A DNA stretch of 64,000 nt, from contig CM051455.1 in assembly GCA_028274465.1 (NCBI GenBank), positions 75,502,489 through 75,566,488 of the forward strand. The letters are read 5' to 3'. Numbering within the stretch: the first letter of the stretch is position 1; every line of letters begins with the position of its first letter. The stretch comes from Plantago ovata. Its lineage: Eukaryota > Streptophyta > Magnoliopsida > Lamiales > Plantaginaceae. The position numbers and the translations under genes are program-made. The notes beneath the pieces are model-generated. The model was not told the DNA's origin. It did not search any database and was given only the letters and a program-made list of their open reading frames with translations. Of this stretch, positions 54,696 through 64,000 are shown in pieces.

Positions 54696-56889
54696 AAACT
54701 CCCCAAACCAAACCTTTGCTTGTCCTCAAGCAACAAACTATCCTAAATGCAACACAAAAGGAGTCTCATGCCAAGTAAAGTGAACTAATCTATTGAATCT
54801 ACCAAATGCTTATGAACAAAACCAAATGAGCATGACATGCAAGTAGGTTGAAGAATGTCTCGATTGCGAATATACACATTCTCATGTGCACTTGGTTAAG
54901 CAAAGGAGTCTCTCGTAACATCTTCTACCTGGACCTGGTCAGTGACGACACAATGATTCACATTATCATACTACAATTGGCCCGTGCCTATGAAACCGAG
55001 GGCTTACTACTGTTCACCAAGCGAGACTTTTCCTCAAAAGAAGGCGAACCAATACTGGCTCTCATCAAACGAAGGAGGGTTCCCTAGAAAAGGAAGACAC
55101 TCCCCTATTCTACCCAGACTCTCAAAGAACGAATCTCATTCAACCACTTCTTGAATAGCAAGACGAGGGTGGTCAAGAACAGGCCTTGGACAAAGGCGAC
55201 ACGAAGACAAAAGATAGAATTTACAACTCGATACTTTACAAGGACAAAATATTTACATGACACTTGACACTACGAGACTGCTTTTGGCTTGCGACGACCC
55301 TTCTTTTGCTTTTGGGTCTTATTCTTTATTTTCTTTCTTCTTTTTTTTATTTTATTTTCTCTTTTTCTTTTCTCTTTTTTTCCTTTTTTTATTTTCTTTT
55401 TCTCTCTTTTTTTTTTCTCTTTTTTTTTTTTTATATAGCTAGGCAAGCAGCAGTGCTACGTGTCATAAACCTCCCCAAACCTATTCGAGAGAATAGGTTG
55501 GAACACAAAACAAAAGAAAAATAAAGCTAAGAAAAATCTACAACGACTCAAGACGAAAGACAAGTATAACAACGTAACCCCCTCCCCAAACCTATTCGAT
55601 AGAATAGGTTTAATACAAGGAATCACACACCTCACACTACCTCCTTCGTAGGCATTTGGCAATCTCTAATCGAGGTGAAAAACTTGTCGCCTCTTACGTA
55701 CATAATTACACGGGTTACAACCATAGATTCTAACATGCATCATTTTATATGGTCATCGTGAACCGCAGTAGAAGAAACACCACTCGAGGTGATGTCGAGA
55801 CTACTAAGCTTAACTAGTGCACAAGTGAATGTGACAAACCAAGCGAGACAAGCCTCAAACTACTTGCAAAGTGATGCAACATATGATAATGGTCATAAGC
55901 ACTTAGTCTACACAATAGAAAAGTTCGAAAACTTGGCAATAGACTCCACACAACAACGTGCAACAACTAATCTATGGATGATATGCATGCAAAAATTTGA
56001 AAAAACACGACAAATCACATGAACTTGAGTAAAATCAGGCATGTACGAACCACACAAGCATATAGTACTGAAAATCCAATACCCCCTCCCCAAACCTAAA
56101 CTTTTGCTCGTCCTCGAGCAAAGAAAAGTTGAATGAAAAGGAAAAATTGGATTGAAAGTACACTTCCCTGAGATAAAGGTTCGTGTCCAATCTCCTATAT
56201 ATGAGTAGTACCTGAAAAGACTCAAGAAACATGTGAAAACGGGTGCACAAAGGTGGCGAAATGAGAAAAAGGGAAAATATGGGGGAACAGGGCCCAAGCG
56301 GCCCGCTTGGACTATGCCAAGCGAAGCGCTTGGAGCGCTTGGTATCATCCAGGCGGGCCGATTTGATTTTCAGTAGGATTAAATCCTAATGAAAATCCAA
56401 GCGGTCCGCTTGGTGATGCCCAAGCGGGGCGCTTGGCCTGTTTCCCCATTTTTTCGATTTTTCTCAATTCTAACCAACTAAGGCACCGAGACAAAAGGCT
56501 AAGCTACTCTAAACACGACAAAAGGCACACAGGCCACAACTACAAAAGCAAACTAAGAGTACAAGAGTCATAAGTCATAGCATCACACAACCAAATCGAA
56601 AGAAAAAGAGTTTCAACCAACAATAGTGAACAAGCCAAAATAACGATAATAAGGATACTACCGAATAAATGGCCTCTGTCAGCTGAGATCTCTAGAAGGA
56701 AAGAGGAAGGTTGCTTCCACTACCATCACCTTGCGGGTGGAACGGGTACCCCGGAACTTGGCGAGCTAGAGCATCATATCGGTTCATCGTGTCCTCCTGG
56801 TAAACTCTTCACCTCTCGGTGTCCTCTGCTCGTGCGGCCTCCCAACGCTCATCAACACGCGTCTGAAAGGCATCCCAACACTGGCCGTC
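54696..56889 (-). other. 3' untranslated spacer of C with repeated polypurine and hairpin motifs
   Basis: Next to the 3' LTR, the minus strand reads GGTTTGGGGAGTT, the likely polypurine tract (54696-54708). Similar tracts recur near 55470, 55579 and 56083. TTGCTTGTCCTCAAGCAA (54717-54734) and TTTGCTCGTCCTCGAGCAAA (56102-56121) are hairpins next to such tracts. Two AACCTATTCGAKAGAATAGGTT hairpins lie at about 55478 and 55587. A 120-bp CT/T-rich run occupies 55314-55433. Palindromes of the CCAAGCGGNCCGCTTGG type occur at 56294-56436. No coding region is recognised. Confidence 0.75.
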
Positions 56890-57579
56890 TCACACCTGGT
56901 AGTCCTCCCACCTTTTGTCCTCTCGCTCCTCAAAGCTTCTGAATTGCTCGGTCATCTGGTTCGACTGAGCCGTCAACATGCTGGTTTGGAAATTCCCAAA
57001 CTGAGTGGCCAATAGCTGGTTGAACTCCGAAAAGTCGAAGCCCCCTTGATCGGCTGAAGGTGGAGGAGATGGTGGTGCTACATAGCGTGGCTCCCTCGGC
57101 GGTGCGGCCTCCCCTTGGTGAAGGCACCAAGTCCCGTACATCTCATTGTATCTGTCAATGTTCATGGGCTTCTTAGCCCTCACAGTTGGCTCGATGTTGG
57201 GAACTCCGGCGGCCTTGCACATGCCCGTGATCAGATTGCCAAAGGCTAGCTTCCTATTTCTGTCGCGGCGTTGCTTGAACTCCTCGAAAATGATGATGCC
57301 GGGAGTGAGAGCTACATCATTCAGAAGGCCGTACACCAAGGCTCCATAGTAAGACTGAATGGCGGTGTCATGAGTAGTAGGAATCAAGTTTGCGTGGACA
57401 AACTTCAACATCATCCGAGCCTCGAAGGAGAGATCATTGTGGTGCAAGACACGGGGTGGTTCCTCAGGCATCACATAATCATCCACGGTGATGCCCTCAA
57501 CTATCTCCAATGGGAAGTGGGTGGTCTCCCGGTCGTAGACATAGACCTGAGTGTAGTCGCGCCTCTCATACATCATCAA
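56890..57579 (-). CDS. ORF-X of C, C-terminal half
   Basis: It shares with the B-family ORF-X the block LSFEARMMLKFVHANLIPTT, then YYGALVYGLLNDVAL, KLAFGNLITGMCKAAGVPNI and a Pro-rich linker with GGFDFSEFNQLLATQFGNFQ. The first half of the domain (the EFY and VRG parts) is absent because a piece of LTR lies directly before it. The apparent start codons come from the joint. Accessory gene of unknown role, incomplete. Confidence 0.65.
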   Translation of the reverse strand: MMMYERRDYTQVYVYDRETTHFPLEIVEGITVDDYVMPEEPPRVLHHNDLSFEARMMLKFVHANLIPTTHDTAIQSYYGALVYGLLNDVALTPGIIIFEEFKQRRDRNRKLAFGNLITGMCKAAGVPNIEPTVRAKKPMNIDRYNEMYGTWCLHQGEAAPPREPRYVAPPSPPPSADQGGFDFSEFNQLLATQFGNFQTSMLTAQSNQMTEQFRSFEEREDKRWEDYQV

Positions 57580-58022
57580 TTAAATTTGTTTAAAAAGCCA
57601 AAGAACACCTTTCACTACACAAACAGAGTGCAATGGCAAGTTGTCCCCGAGTGTCGTTCTCTCGGGACCTAACGTGGCTTTGATCAAGGTTTTTGCTAGC
57701 TAATTTCAGTCAACTAGATGATGATTTTTGAGAAAGATGTTTGAACAAAGGAAGTGAGAAATCAAGAGTTTTTGTAACAAGTTTGGAAAACGGTCGGTGG
57801 TAGAAATCGAATACACATGCATGGATTACGAATATGCTCACAAGTTCAGTGCGTAAAACCTTCAACTAAGTCTGCTAAGCAACTTGTCTAGGTAACTTTC
57901 AAGACACACATCATGAAAGGCCACTATCAATAATTTAGAGGTGTTTGTCACCAACACCATTTATCTAGCGTGCTGCAAATCACTAACATACAATCCTATA
58001 GCTTTCATTGACCAACGAGTTT
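57573..58022 (-). repeat. Internal LTR fragment inside C (about 450 bp)
   Basis: Nearly identical to the inner third of the 5' LTR (58982-59432 on the plus strand), in the same orientation. It joins ORF-X on one side at CATCATCAATTAAAT and gag on the other at GAGTTTG/CGAGTC, with only short shared bases at each joint. It replaces the end of gag, protease and the first half of ORF-X. Confidence 0.88.
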
Positions 58023-58798
58023 GCGAGTCTTCAGCCTCATAGACGTAATATGGAATATTTTTGCCCGAGCATGTCTTCACTTTATAATCGAAGTTGTCAT
58101 CATAAGAACTAATGGCAATAGGCTTGGGTGCTCGATACATCTCTGAGTAGTCAACCGGTGGCACAAGAGTACGGTTATGTGTCGCAACGAGCAATCTCCC
58201 AAAAACCTCTTTGATTTGGGATACGGTACAACTCTCCATACCGTCACATGTACCATCTATCACCAACTGCAAGTCTTCATCCAATCCCCGATAAAAACAA
58301 GTAATCAGTTCATATTCGCTCAACCGATGATGTGGGCATTCGCTCTTGTAGAGCTCAAATCTCTCTAGAGCATCACAAAACCTTTCTCCCTTCCGCTGAG
58401 TGAATTCAATTATCCGCCTCTTGAGCTCTTCATTTTCCCTAGACGAAAGGAACCGATCAAGAAAGGCGTCTACCACGTCTTGCCAACTCCTCAGTGATCC
58501 CCCAGGAAAAGATCTTAACCATTCCTTGGGTTTTCCAGTAAGAGCACATGGAAACAACCGACGCAAGAGCTGATCATCATTCAAATCACGTGGTGGTAAC
58601 AACCCAACATCACGCCGGTATTCTACCACGAATCGTAATGCATTCTTGCAAGGCGAATCTCGGAAGGTAGCTATGCTATAGAGAATTTCATCAGTGACCT
58701 CATATAACTAGCCTCCGGTTCAAGATAAATCACCGGCTCTTTCCTTATCGCCTCATACCGGACCTTGAAAGCTTCGTTCAAGCAAACTTCTTCCATAC
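58023..58798 (-). pseudogene. Gag of C (partial, broken)
   Basis: MEEVCLNEAFKVRYEAIRKE begins at 58798. The core carries LFPCALTGKPKEWLRSFPGG, VVDAFLDRFLSSRENEEL, IIEFTQRKGERFCDALERFE and CPHHRLSEYELITCFYRGL, a gypsy gag domain related to Athila and Diaspora types but distinct from B. No zinc knuckle remains because the region is cut by the internal LTR piece. About two breaks. Confidence 0.75.
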
Positions 58799-58944
58799 CT
58801 GTCCAACAACAAAGCCTTCAACTAACTGTAAGTTTCTGTTAGTTACGCAAAACTTTCACACAATTCAATCAAGAAAGAAATAAGGGGTGGGAAAGAGATG
58901 TTGGCTGAAAAAACCAAACAAAAACACCAACCAAAGGAGTTAAG

Positions 58945-58964
58945 TCCCCGACAACAGCGCCAAA
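58945..58964 (-). promoter_or_regulatory. Primer-binding site of C
   Basis: Read on the minus strand, TTTGGCGCTGTTGTCGGGGA follows the inner end of the 5' LTR, consistent with a TGGCGCC-like gypsy site. Confidence 0.75.
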
Positions 58965-58965
58965 T

Positions 58966-60315
58966 TGATGATGTCGTTTTCACCAATTAAATTTGTTTAA
59001 AAAGCCAAAGAACACCTTTCACTACACAAACAAAGTGCAATGGCAAGTTGTCCTCGAGTGTCGTTCTCTCGGGACCTAACGTGGCTTTGATCAAGGTTCT
59101 TGCTAGCTAATTTCAGTCAACTAGATGATGATTTTTGAGAAAGATGTTTGAACAAAGGAAGTGAGAAATCAAGAGTTTTTGTAACAAGTTTGAAAAACGG
59201 TCGGTGGTAGAAATCGAATACACATGCATGGATTACGAATATGCTCACAAGTTCAGTGCGTAAAACCTTCAACTAAGTCTGCTAAGCAACTTGTCTAGGT
59301 AACTTTCAAGACACACATCATGAAAGGCCACTATCAATAATTTAGAGGTGTTTGTCACCAACACCATTTATCTAGCATGCTGCAAATCACTAACATACAA
59401 TCCTATAGCTTTCATTGACCAACGAGTTTGTCACATACTCTATTCGAATATATTTTATAGGCAACTACGAATCATATGAAGTAATTTGCAGCAAGATTGA
59501 CTCACAACCTCATGTAAGCATAAGCATAATCCATAACATGCATAATTCTACATTCTACCACCAACACAAAGGATTTAGCTACTCATATTCATCAACATAG
59601 ACATCAATTCATATGAATAATAATCATAATACATCATATCAAACTACAAGACAAGAGAGTGATACAAGTTACAACCAAAGCTGTCACTAATCGGTGGAAA
59701 TCAAAGAAAACCTCTCCGTAGATGATTACAAAGTATGAATTCCAATCAAAATCTTGAATCCCAAGCTAAATTACAATGAATCTATGAGTTTCTCTGAGTT
59801 TTTGGGGCTTAGGGTTGTCCAAAAAACTCGTCTCCAATGTTCTGTATCTCCAAAAGTAACTCCAAAATCAAGTAATGAAGGCAAAATCTGGATCTGTAAC
59901 GGCTGCCAAGTGAAGCGCTTGCTTCCTGTTCCTCTTTTGAAATCTGCTGAAATTCCAAGCGTCCCGCTTCTTCAATTCCAAGCAAAGGGCTTGCCTCCTG
60001 GGCAGATTTTGGCCTCGAAACTCGATCTTTTGCCCACGAACGGCCCTCGGGTGCCTTGGGCTCGTCCTCCTCGGCACTTATTGGGGCTCAGACACTCACG
60101 AACAAGCCACGGAGATTGGGGAACTTCAACGGGGCCATCTTTTCCATCAAAAGGCTCGTTTTTAGCCCCAAAAATGCCGTTTCGTACCTAAGTGCCTGAA
60201 AATGCAGAAAACACAAAACGTGACACTATTCTACAAAACTAACAAAAAAAAAGGCTAAAAGGTAGCAAAAGAAGGTAAAAAAGACAAGATGAACGCGTCA
60301 AAAATACGTTCATCA
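58966..60315 (-). repeat. 5' LTR of C (1350 bp)
   Basis: On the plus strand it runs from TGATGATGTCGTTTT to TACGTTCATCA. It matches 53321-54695 with about twenty differences and lacks one palindrome copy present there. Confidence 0.92.
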
Positions 60316-60318
60316 GGA

Positions 60319-61566
60319 ATGGCAGAAGCTAGACCACTGAAAGCATGGGTTCAACCCTCCAAGGATCGTATGAGGGGACCGGCGATTGTTCTTTCGTCTG
60401 CAACTCGAGATCTGGAAATCAAGAACCACACATTCCAACAACTTCCGAGGTTCTATGGCTTATCAAGGGAAGATGTGATGGGGTACTCGCACAATATCGA
60501 TGATTTCGTCAACCAACTCCCACGACTCGGAGCTGAAATAACAACGGATGAATTGAGGATGAAGATTTTTGCTATGGGACTTGGCGACAGAGCCAAGTCA
60601 TGGTTGAGTTCACTACCAGCAGGCTCGCTGGACACTTGGGAGAAGGTTTTTTCAGCTTTCATGGAAAAATACTTCCCTCACACCTTGACTACCGCGCTAA
60701 AGGCGCAAATCACTAGATTCAAGCAGGACTATGATGAGACAATCTACACCGCGTTTGAGAGGTTCCAAGATCTCACGAACAAGTGCTCTCACCATGGTTT
60801 TGAACTTTCTGACCTAGTCCAACACTTCTACAATGGACTAACCTTCGAGAACCAACAAGTGGTGGATTTCCAATGCCGAGGCAATATTTGGGAGGAAACC
60901 GCAGAAGCCGTCTGGGCAGTTTTCGAAAGGCTCGCTAAGGGTTCGCAGTTCAAGGACCCAAGGGCAATGGTTAGGAGGCGTGGACCTGAAGCTCCACCGA
61001 CTCAAGAAGCCCCTATGTACAGGGGGAATGGGGATCAATTCGAGTGCTTTACCAACGAATTGAAGCAAGTCCTCAAGAGCGCCACTGGAACAACTGTTTC
61101 GAACGAAGTATGTCGAATATGCAAGAACTATGGGCATGGGGATCATATGTGTAGATCGGAGCTTGCGTATGACGATGGCAACTGGGCTCAAAAAGGCGAA
61201 GAGGAAGCCTTTGCTACGGATTTTGGTACTCAAGAAGCTAGCTATGGACAAGACGGTAGGAATCCTCGAGGCAGATTTTGGAGAAGAGGGTTCCGAAACA
61301 ATCAAGGATATGAACCAGCTAGCCAAACTTATGGCCCTAACCAAGACCGTAGTAGGCTTAACTATGGTAATGACCACTGCGAAAACCCCTCTCCGAAAGA
61401 GCCACCAAAGTCGAAGTCGGCTCAACTGATGGAGAACTTGCAAAAGATGTTGATCACACCCAAAGTTTTCTCAAACGTTATGAAGAAGATTCCGAGAAGA
61501 CTAGGGCAAGGCTTGATAGGTTGGAAGAGAGCACTAGGCTTGCCCATCAAAAGATGCAAGAGTTGA
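60319..61566 (+). CDS. Gag of B2
   Basis: The frame from MAEARPLKAWVQPSKDRMRG (ATG at 60319, as in B1) runs to 61566. The capsid-like core has GDRAKSWLSSLPAGSLDTWE, ALKAQITRFKQDYDETIYTA and VQHFYNGLTFENQQVVDFQC. The zinc knuckle CRICKNYGHGDHMC is at about 61112-61153. A Gly/Arg/Asn-rich segment (GRFWRRGFRNNQG) follows. This is the best preserved gag of the family in the window. The protease frame at 61521-62312 overlaps its end in another frame. Confidence 0.88.
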   Translation: MAEARPLKAWVQPSKDRMRGPAIVLSSATRDLEIKNHTFQQLPRFYGLSREDVMGYSHNIDDFVNQLPRLGAEITTDELRMKIFAMGLGDRAKSWLSSLPAGSLDTWEKVFSAFMEKYFPHTLTTALKAQITRFKQDYDETIYTAFERFQDLTNKCSHHGFELSDLVQHFYNGLTFENQQVVDFQCRGNIWEETAEAVWAVFERLAKGSQFKDPRAMVRRRGPEAPPTQEAPMYRGNGDQFECFTNELKQVLKSATGTTVSNEVCRICKNYGHGDHMCRSELAYDDGNWAQKGEEEAFATDFGTQEASYGQDGRNPRGRFWRRGFRNNQGYEPASQTYGPNQDRSRLNYGNDHCENPSPKEPPKSKSAQLMENLQKMLITPKVFSNVMKKIPRRLGQGLIGWKRALGLPIKRCKS

Positions 61567-62312
61567 TCGACCGAGGAGCAAGTAGGGAACAAGGCAAGCT
61601 GCCTAGCAACACTGAGAAGTCGAATTCCATTACTTTGGCGGGTGATCTACCTGATGAAATCACCATAAAAAGGGTTACTAAGTGCGAGTGTTGCAGGAAG
61701 GAAGAACTCTCACAGGTTAAGGAAGAAGAGAAGGACCTTGGTTCTGACATGAGTGATGAGGAGCAAGAGGATCCCGAGCCACTCCCTAAAAGTTTCGATG
61801 TTAAGGTCGGGATTGGTGAGCTTGAAGATGTCCGTGCCACACTAGACACGAGATCCTACTCTAACATACTCCCTTTGAATGTGTTTGAAAAGAGTAGCCT
61901 TGGAAAACTATCTGAGCATAGGGCTATTGTACAACTGGCGGATGGATCCTTTATGAGACCCGAAGGCGTTGTGAAAAATGTGTTGGTCAAGATTGGTGAA
62001 GCTTCTGTATACACCAATTTTGTAGTTATGCCGGCGTCTGCACCTGGGACGGGGGATGTCATACTGTTAGGGCGAACGTTCTTGACTAAGCTACGCTCCG
62101 TGATGAACATCTACCAAAGAACTTGCACTATTGAAGTGGATGGCAAGCAACACGTGTTGCAAGCCATATCTGATCCACCTGATCCGCCTGATATTTCTTA
62201 CACTACTCACTACTGTGGTCTTGCAGCCTATGTTCTTTCTTATTCACAAGTTCGTGGCATGAAGAGGAGATCAATGAAGGGGAAGTCTAGTACCCGCAGA
62301 AAGAAGAGTTAG
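61521..62312 (+). CDS. Aspartic protease domain of B2
   Basis: It begins MEESTRLAHQKMQELIDRGA, then an acidic linker (SDMSDEEQEDPEPLPKSFDV). The fold is as in B1: VRATLDTRSYSNILPLNVFE at the active-site position, IVQLADGSFMRPEGVVKNVL, and VILLGRTFLTKLRSVMNIYQ. It ends in a basic MKGKSSTRRKKS tail with no polymerase after it. Copies at 7238-7996 and 45984-46601 are over 85% identical by eye. Confidence 0.85.
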   Translation: MEESTRLAHQKMQELIDRGASREQGKLPSNTEKSNSITLAGDLPDEITIKRVTKCECCRKEELSQVKEEEKDLGSDMSDEEQEDPEPLPKSFDVKVGIGELEDVRATLDTRSYSNILPLNVFEKSSLGKLSEHRAIVQLADGSFMRPEGVVKNVLVKIGEASVYTNFVVMPASAPGTGDVILLGRTFLTKLRSVMNIYQRTCTIEVDGKQHVLQAISDPPDPPDISYTTHYCGLAAYVLSYSQVRGMKRRSMKGKSSTRRKKS

Positions 62313-63434
62313 GCATAGACAGGAGTCGAGTCAAAGACATTAAACAATGGCGCTATCCGGGAGGCAACCCGGAGTTTTTATCGCTTTCTTTATCGCTTTC
62401 TTTACCGCTTTATTGCATGCATTCATTCTTGAACAATTTGCTTTTCATATGTGAATTTGTTCATGTCTGTGTCGTATATGTTTATGTTTGAGTGAGATTT
62501 TTCGTGTGGTTTTATGAGAAAATTGGTTTCGGGGATTAAAAACCGCGTTTTCTGTCGAAGATTTCGTCTCCCCGCATTAGGGAGTGGGGGGCGAATCGCC
62601 CCGTATGGGGCGACTCGCCCCACACCAGGGGCGATTCGCCCCACGACTTCTGACGATTAAAAATGCGGATTTCCCTTCTTTATCTCATTTTCTTCATATC
62701 TTCATCATTCCCCCTCCCCAAAAAACCGAAAATCGCAATTTTACTTTCAAAACCTCATAACTTCTTCATTTCTTCACCAAATTTAGTGTTCTATAGCTTC
62801 AATCGAAGCCTATTACATGATCTATCTTTTCATCCGAACAGATTTCTCCCTAAAGCATTAGTTTTTCAGATCTGAGGTATCTTCTTATGAACCCTAATTT
62901 TTCAAATTTGGGGGTTTTCTAATTTGAGCTTCAATTATGATTATATGATGCATGGGTAGTTTGTTTTTGTGATTAGAAGCGTTATTTACTATCAATTGCA
63001 TGCTCAATTATGCTTGGATTGTTGATTTGGGAATTTTGCTACTAGATGATATATCTTGTTATGCAATATATCTTTATCTTTGATTTCTTGCATATGATTG
63101 TGTTTATTGATGGAATGATGGTGGATTTGATGATAAAATACTTAATTGTTGAGTATGAGTATTTATGATGCTAGAATTTTTCGCTACTATGGTATGAATT
63201 GAGCCTAGCTATTTAGGTTATTTGTTGTCTAGCAAGACAATAATGTGATGTATTGCATGTAGTAGTTACATTGGTATGTTGCATGTTGAAGAAGATAGGC
63301 TTGACATAAAGGTTTTGGGGAGCTCGATTGTTGATTTTATCACTTATGAGTTTCGTTCTTACACTAGCATATGCATGAGTCAGTTTTGTGTCATACAAGG
63401 TACTAACTGTTGTTTGTAGGAACCATGCCAAGGG
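62313..63434 (+). other. Spacer of B2 between protease and ORF-X, with palindromes and intron-like segment
   Basis: It contains the ATGGCGCTATCCGGGAGGCA block (62347-62366). A cluster of GC-rich palindromes at 62585-62644 (GGGGCGAATCGCCCC, GGGGCGACTCGCCCC and GGGGCGATTCGCCCC forms) follows. Then comes a segment from CAGATCTGAG/GTATCT (about 62868-62883) to TTGTTTGTAG/GAACC (about 63410-63425) that looks like an intron in the ORF-X leader. The same segment in B1 is at 6360-6800. Confidence 0.6.
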
Positions 63435-64000
63435 AAAGGAGCATTCCCGCATGATTACTATATAGTATTGGAGAGGGATCGATTACAACCATGTCAAGAA
63501 GAGTGACCTCGTTAGATGTGCGTTCGAGCCACGGGGTCTTGTAGCAACGTCGCGGATTATCCAAGAGGAGGAGCTAGAGTACACCTGGAGTAAGGACTCC
63601 TATGCCTATTCATGCACCACCGAAGGGACAAAAACCATTATTACGTCGGCAACCCATCACAAGGACTGCAAAGTTCGAGTGAACTGGAAGGCACCGGGAC
63701 AATCTTGCCGCGACGGATTCAATCTTGAGTTCGCAATTGCTAGAAGGTTCCGAAGCGCTAGCTTGGTTCCAAAACATAATGACATGGGTGCCCAACCCCT
63801 CGTTGGGGTGCCTCTTGCCTGCCTCTAAAGGGAGCATCATATAGACATTGGGGACATCAACCGTAGAGAATGTGGTCGACATTGGAACAAATGGTAGAAG
63901 ACTTCTGAGTATCCGAGCAGCTTACTATAACCACCTCGAGGTGTGAAACGTTGGAGAGGGAGGCTCTGATACCACTGCTCTTTCCCCTTCAACAATTCAC
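63435..64000 (-). mobile_element. LTR element D (runs off right edge), likely copia class
   Basis: The minus strand reads TGGTATCAGAGCC at 63974-63962, an initiator-Met primer site. One base beyond it the plus strand starts TGCTCTTTCCCC (63976), which would be the inner end of a 5' LTR. The internal sequence to the left carries a minus frame MSTTFSTVDVPNVYMMLPLE (63882-63610) and an overlapping plus frame of about 120 codons; I recognise neither. The joint with B2 near 63434 is approximate. Confidence 0.55.
63962..63974 (-). promoter_or_regulatory. Primer-binding site of element D (initiator tRNA-Met)
   Basis: TGGTATCAGAGCC on the minus strand is identical to the primer site of F at 48676-48688. 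Confidence 0.8.

Larger units (their letters stand above)
53321..60315 (-). mobile_element. Young non-autonomous gypsy element C (6995 bp) with GGAAT target duplication
   Basis: GGAAT lies at 53316-53320 and again at 60316-60320. In element direction (minus) the order is: 5' LTR (60315-58966), primer site, gag (58798-58023), a piece of LTR (58022-57573), half of an ORF-X (57579-56890), a long 3' spacer with polypurine motifs, and 3' LTR (54695-53321). The two LTRs differ by only about twenty substitutions and one 23-base indel by eye. That fits an insertion within roughly the last million years at usual plant rates. It has no polymerase and gag has about two breaks. Confidence 0.92.
51688..63434 (+). 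mobile_element. Non-autonomous Athila-like gypsy element B2, split by element C
   Basis: It has a 5' LTR (51688-53008), primer site (53011-53029), leader (to 53320), the insertion of C (53321-60315), gag (60319-61566), protease (to 62312) and a long spacer with an intron-like segment, ending where element D joins near 63434. As in B1, there is no reverse transcriptase or integrase. ORF-X would start at the right end (a GGAACC/ATGCC context at 63420) but is cut off. Apart from the insertions it has few breaks. It is inserted in copia F. Confidence 0.88.

Noticed and set aside
55257-55524. Frames rich in Phe and Leu resembling a membrane protein
   Set aside because: They come from a CT/T-rich low-complexity run in the 3' spacer of element C.

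Overview
The window is a repeat-dense stretch of a flowering-plant nuclear genome, most likely a eudicot. The evidence is plant-type LTR retroelements of both superfamilies, an L1-type LINE, a CACTA end and plant nuclear gene sequence: a type-2 non-specific lipid-transfer protein, a plastid ClpP6-like pseudogene and a mitochondrial complex I NDUFA5-like fragment. One 100-N assembly gap lies at 14930-15029. The species cannot be told from sequence alone.

Left part (1-14929). A Ty3/gypsy element (A, minus strand) enters from the left edge; its gag-protease frame is open from the start codon at 2383 to the window edge, and its 5' LTR is 2471-3230. Next to it is a rearranged minus-strand element (B1, 3355-10674) of a gypsy family that carries gag, protease and an ATHILA-ORF-like gene but no reverse transcriptase or integrase in any copy seen here. 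Its LTR cuts into an unidentified host gene, whose last 101 codons survive at 10675-10977. A small two-exon host gene (AT-hook plus PB1-like domain) follows on the minus strand at 11769-12849. After it come a LINE tail with target-site duplication and an array of about eleven 61-bp repeats.

Middle (15030-45983). A broken Ty1/copia element of SIRE/Maximus type (E, plus strand) has an extra gene after RNase H. A 17.3-kb unit (G, 23774-41098) with 68-bp terminal inverted repeats sits inside that extra gene. Unit G carries a 5'-truncated LINE, a single CACTA end, a tRNA-Pro-like pseudogene, TAA microsatellites, a reverse-transcriptase-like fragment, an NDUFA5 fragment, an intact nsLTP2 gene that looks like a retrocopy, and an intron-containing ClpP6 pseudogene. 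It therefore looks like a gene-carrying DNA transposon, Mutator-like by analogy, though no target duplication was found.

Right part (45984-64000). Insertions are stacked. A B-family protease piece (B4) is hit by copia E on its left and by a second copia element (F, from 46602) on its right. F is split by a B-family element (B2, from 51688). B2 is split by a young gypsy element (C, 53321-60315) with a clean GGAAT target duplication. B2 then resumes until about 63434, where it meets a further minus-strand element (D) that leaves the window. Families B and C both carry pairs of short GC-rich palindromes in the LTR and again near the 3' end of the internal region.

Only two loci look like plausible intact host genes, the AT-hook/PB1-like gene and nsLTP2. 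Everything else is mobile DNA, simple repeat, or host gene fragments moved or cut by mobile DNA.
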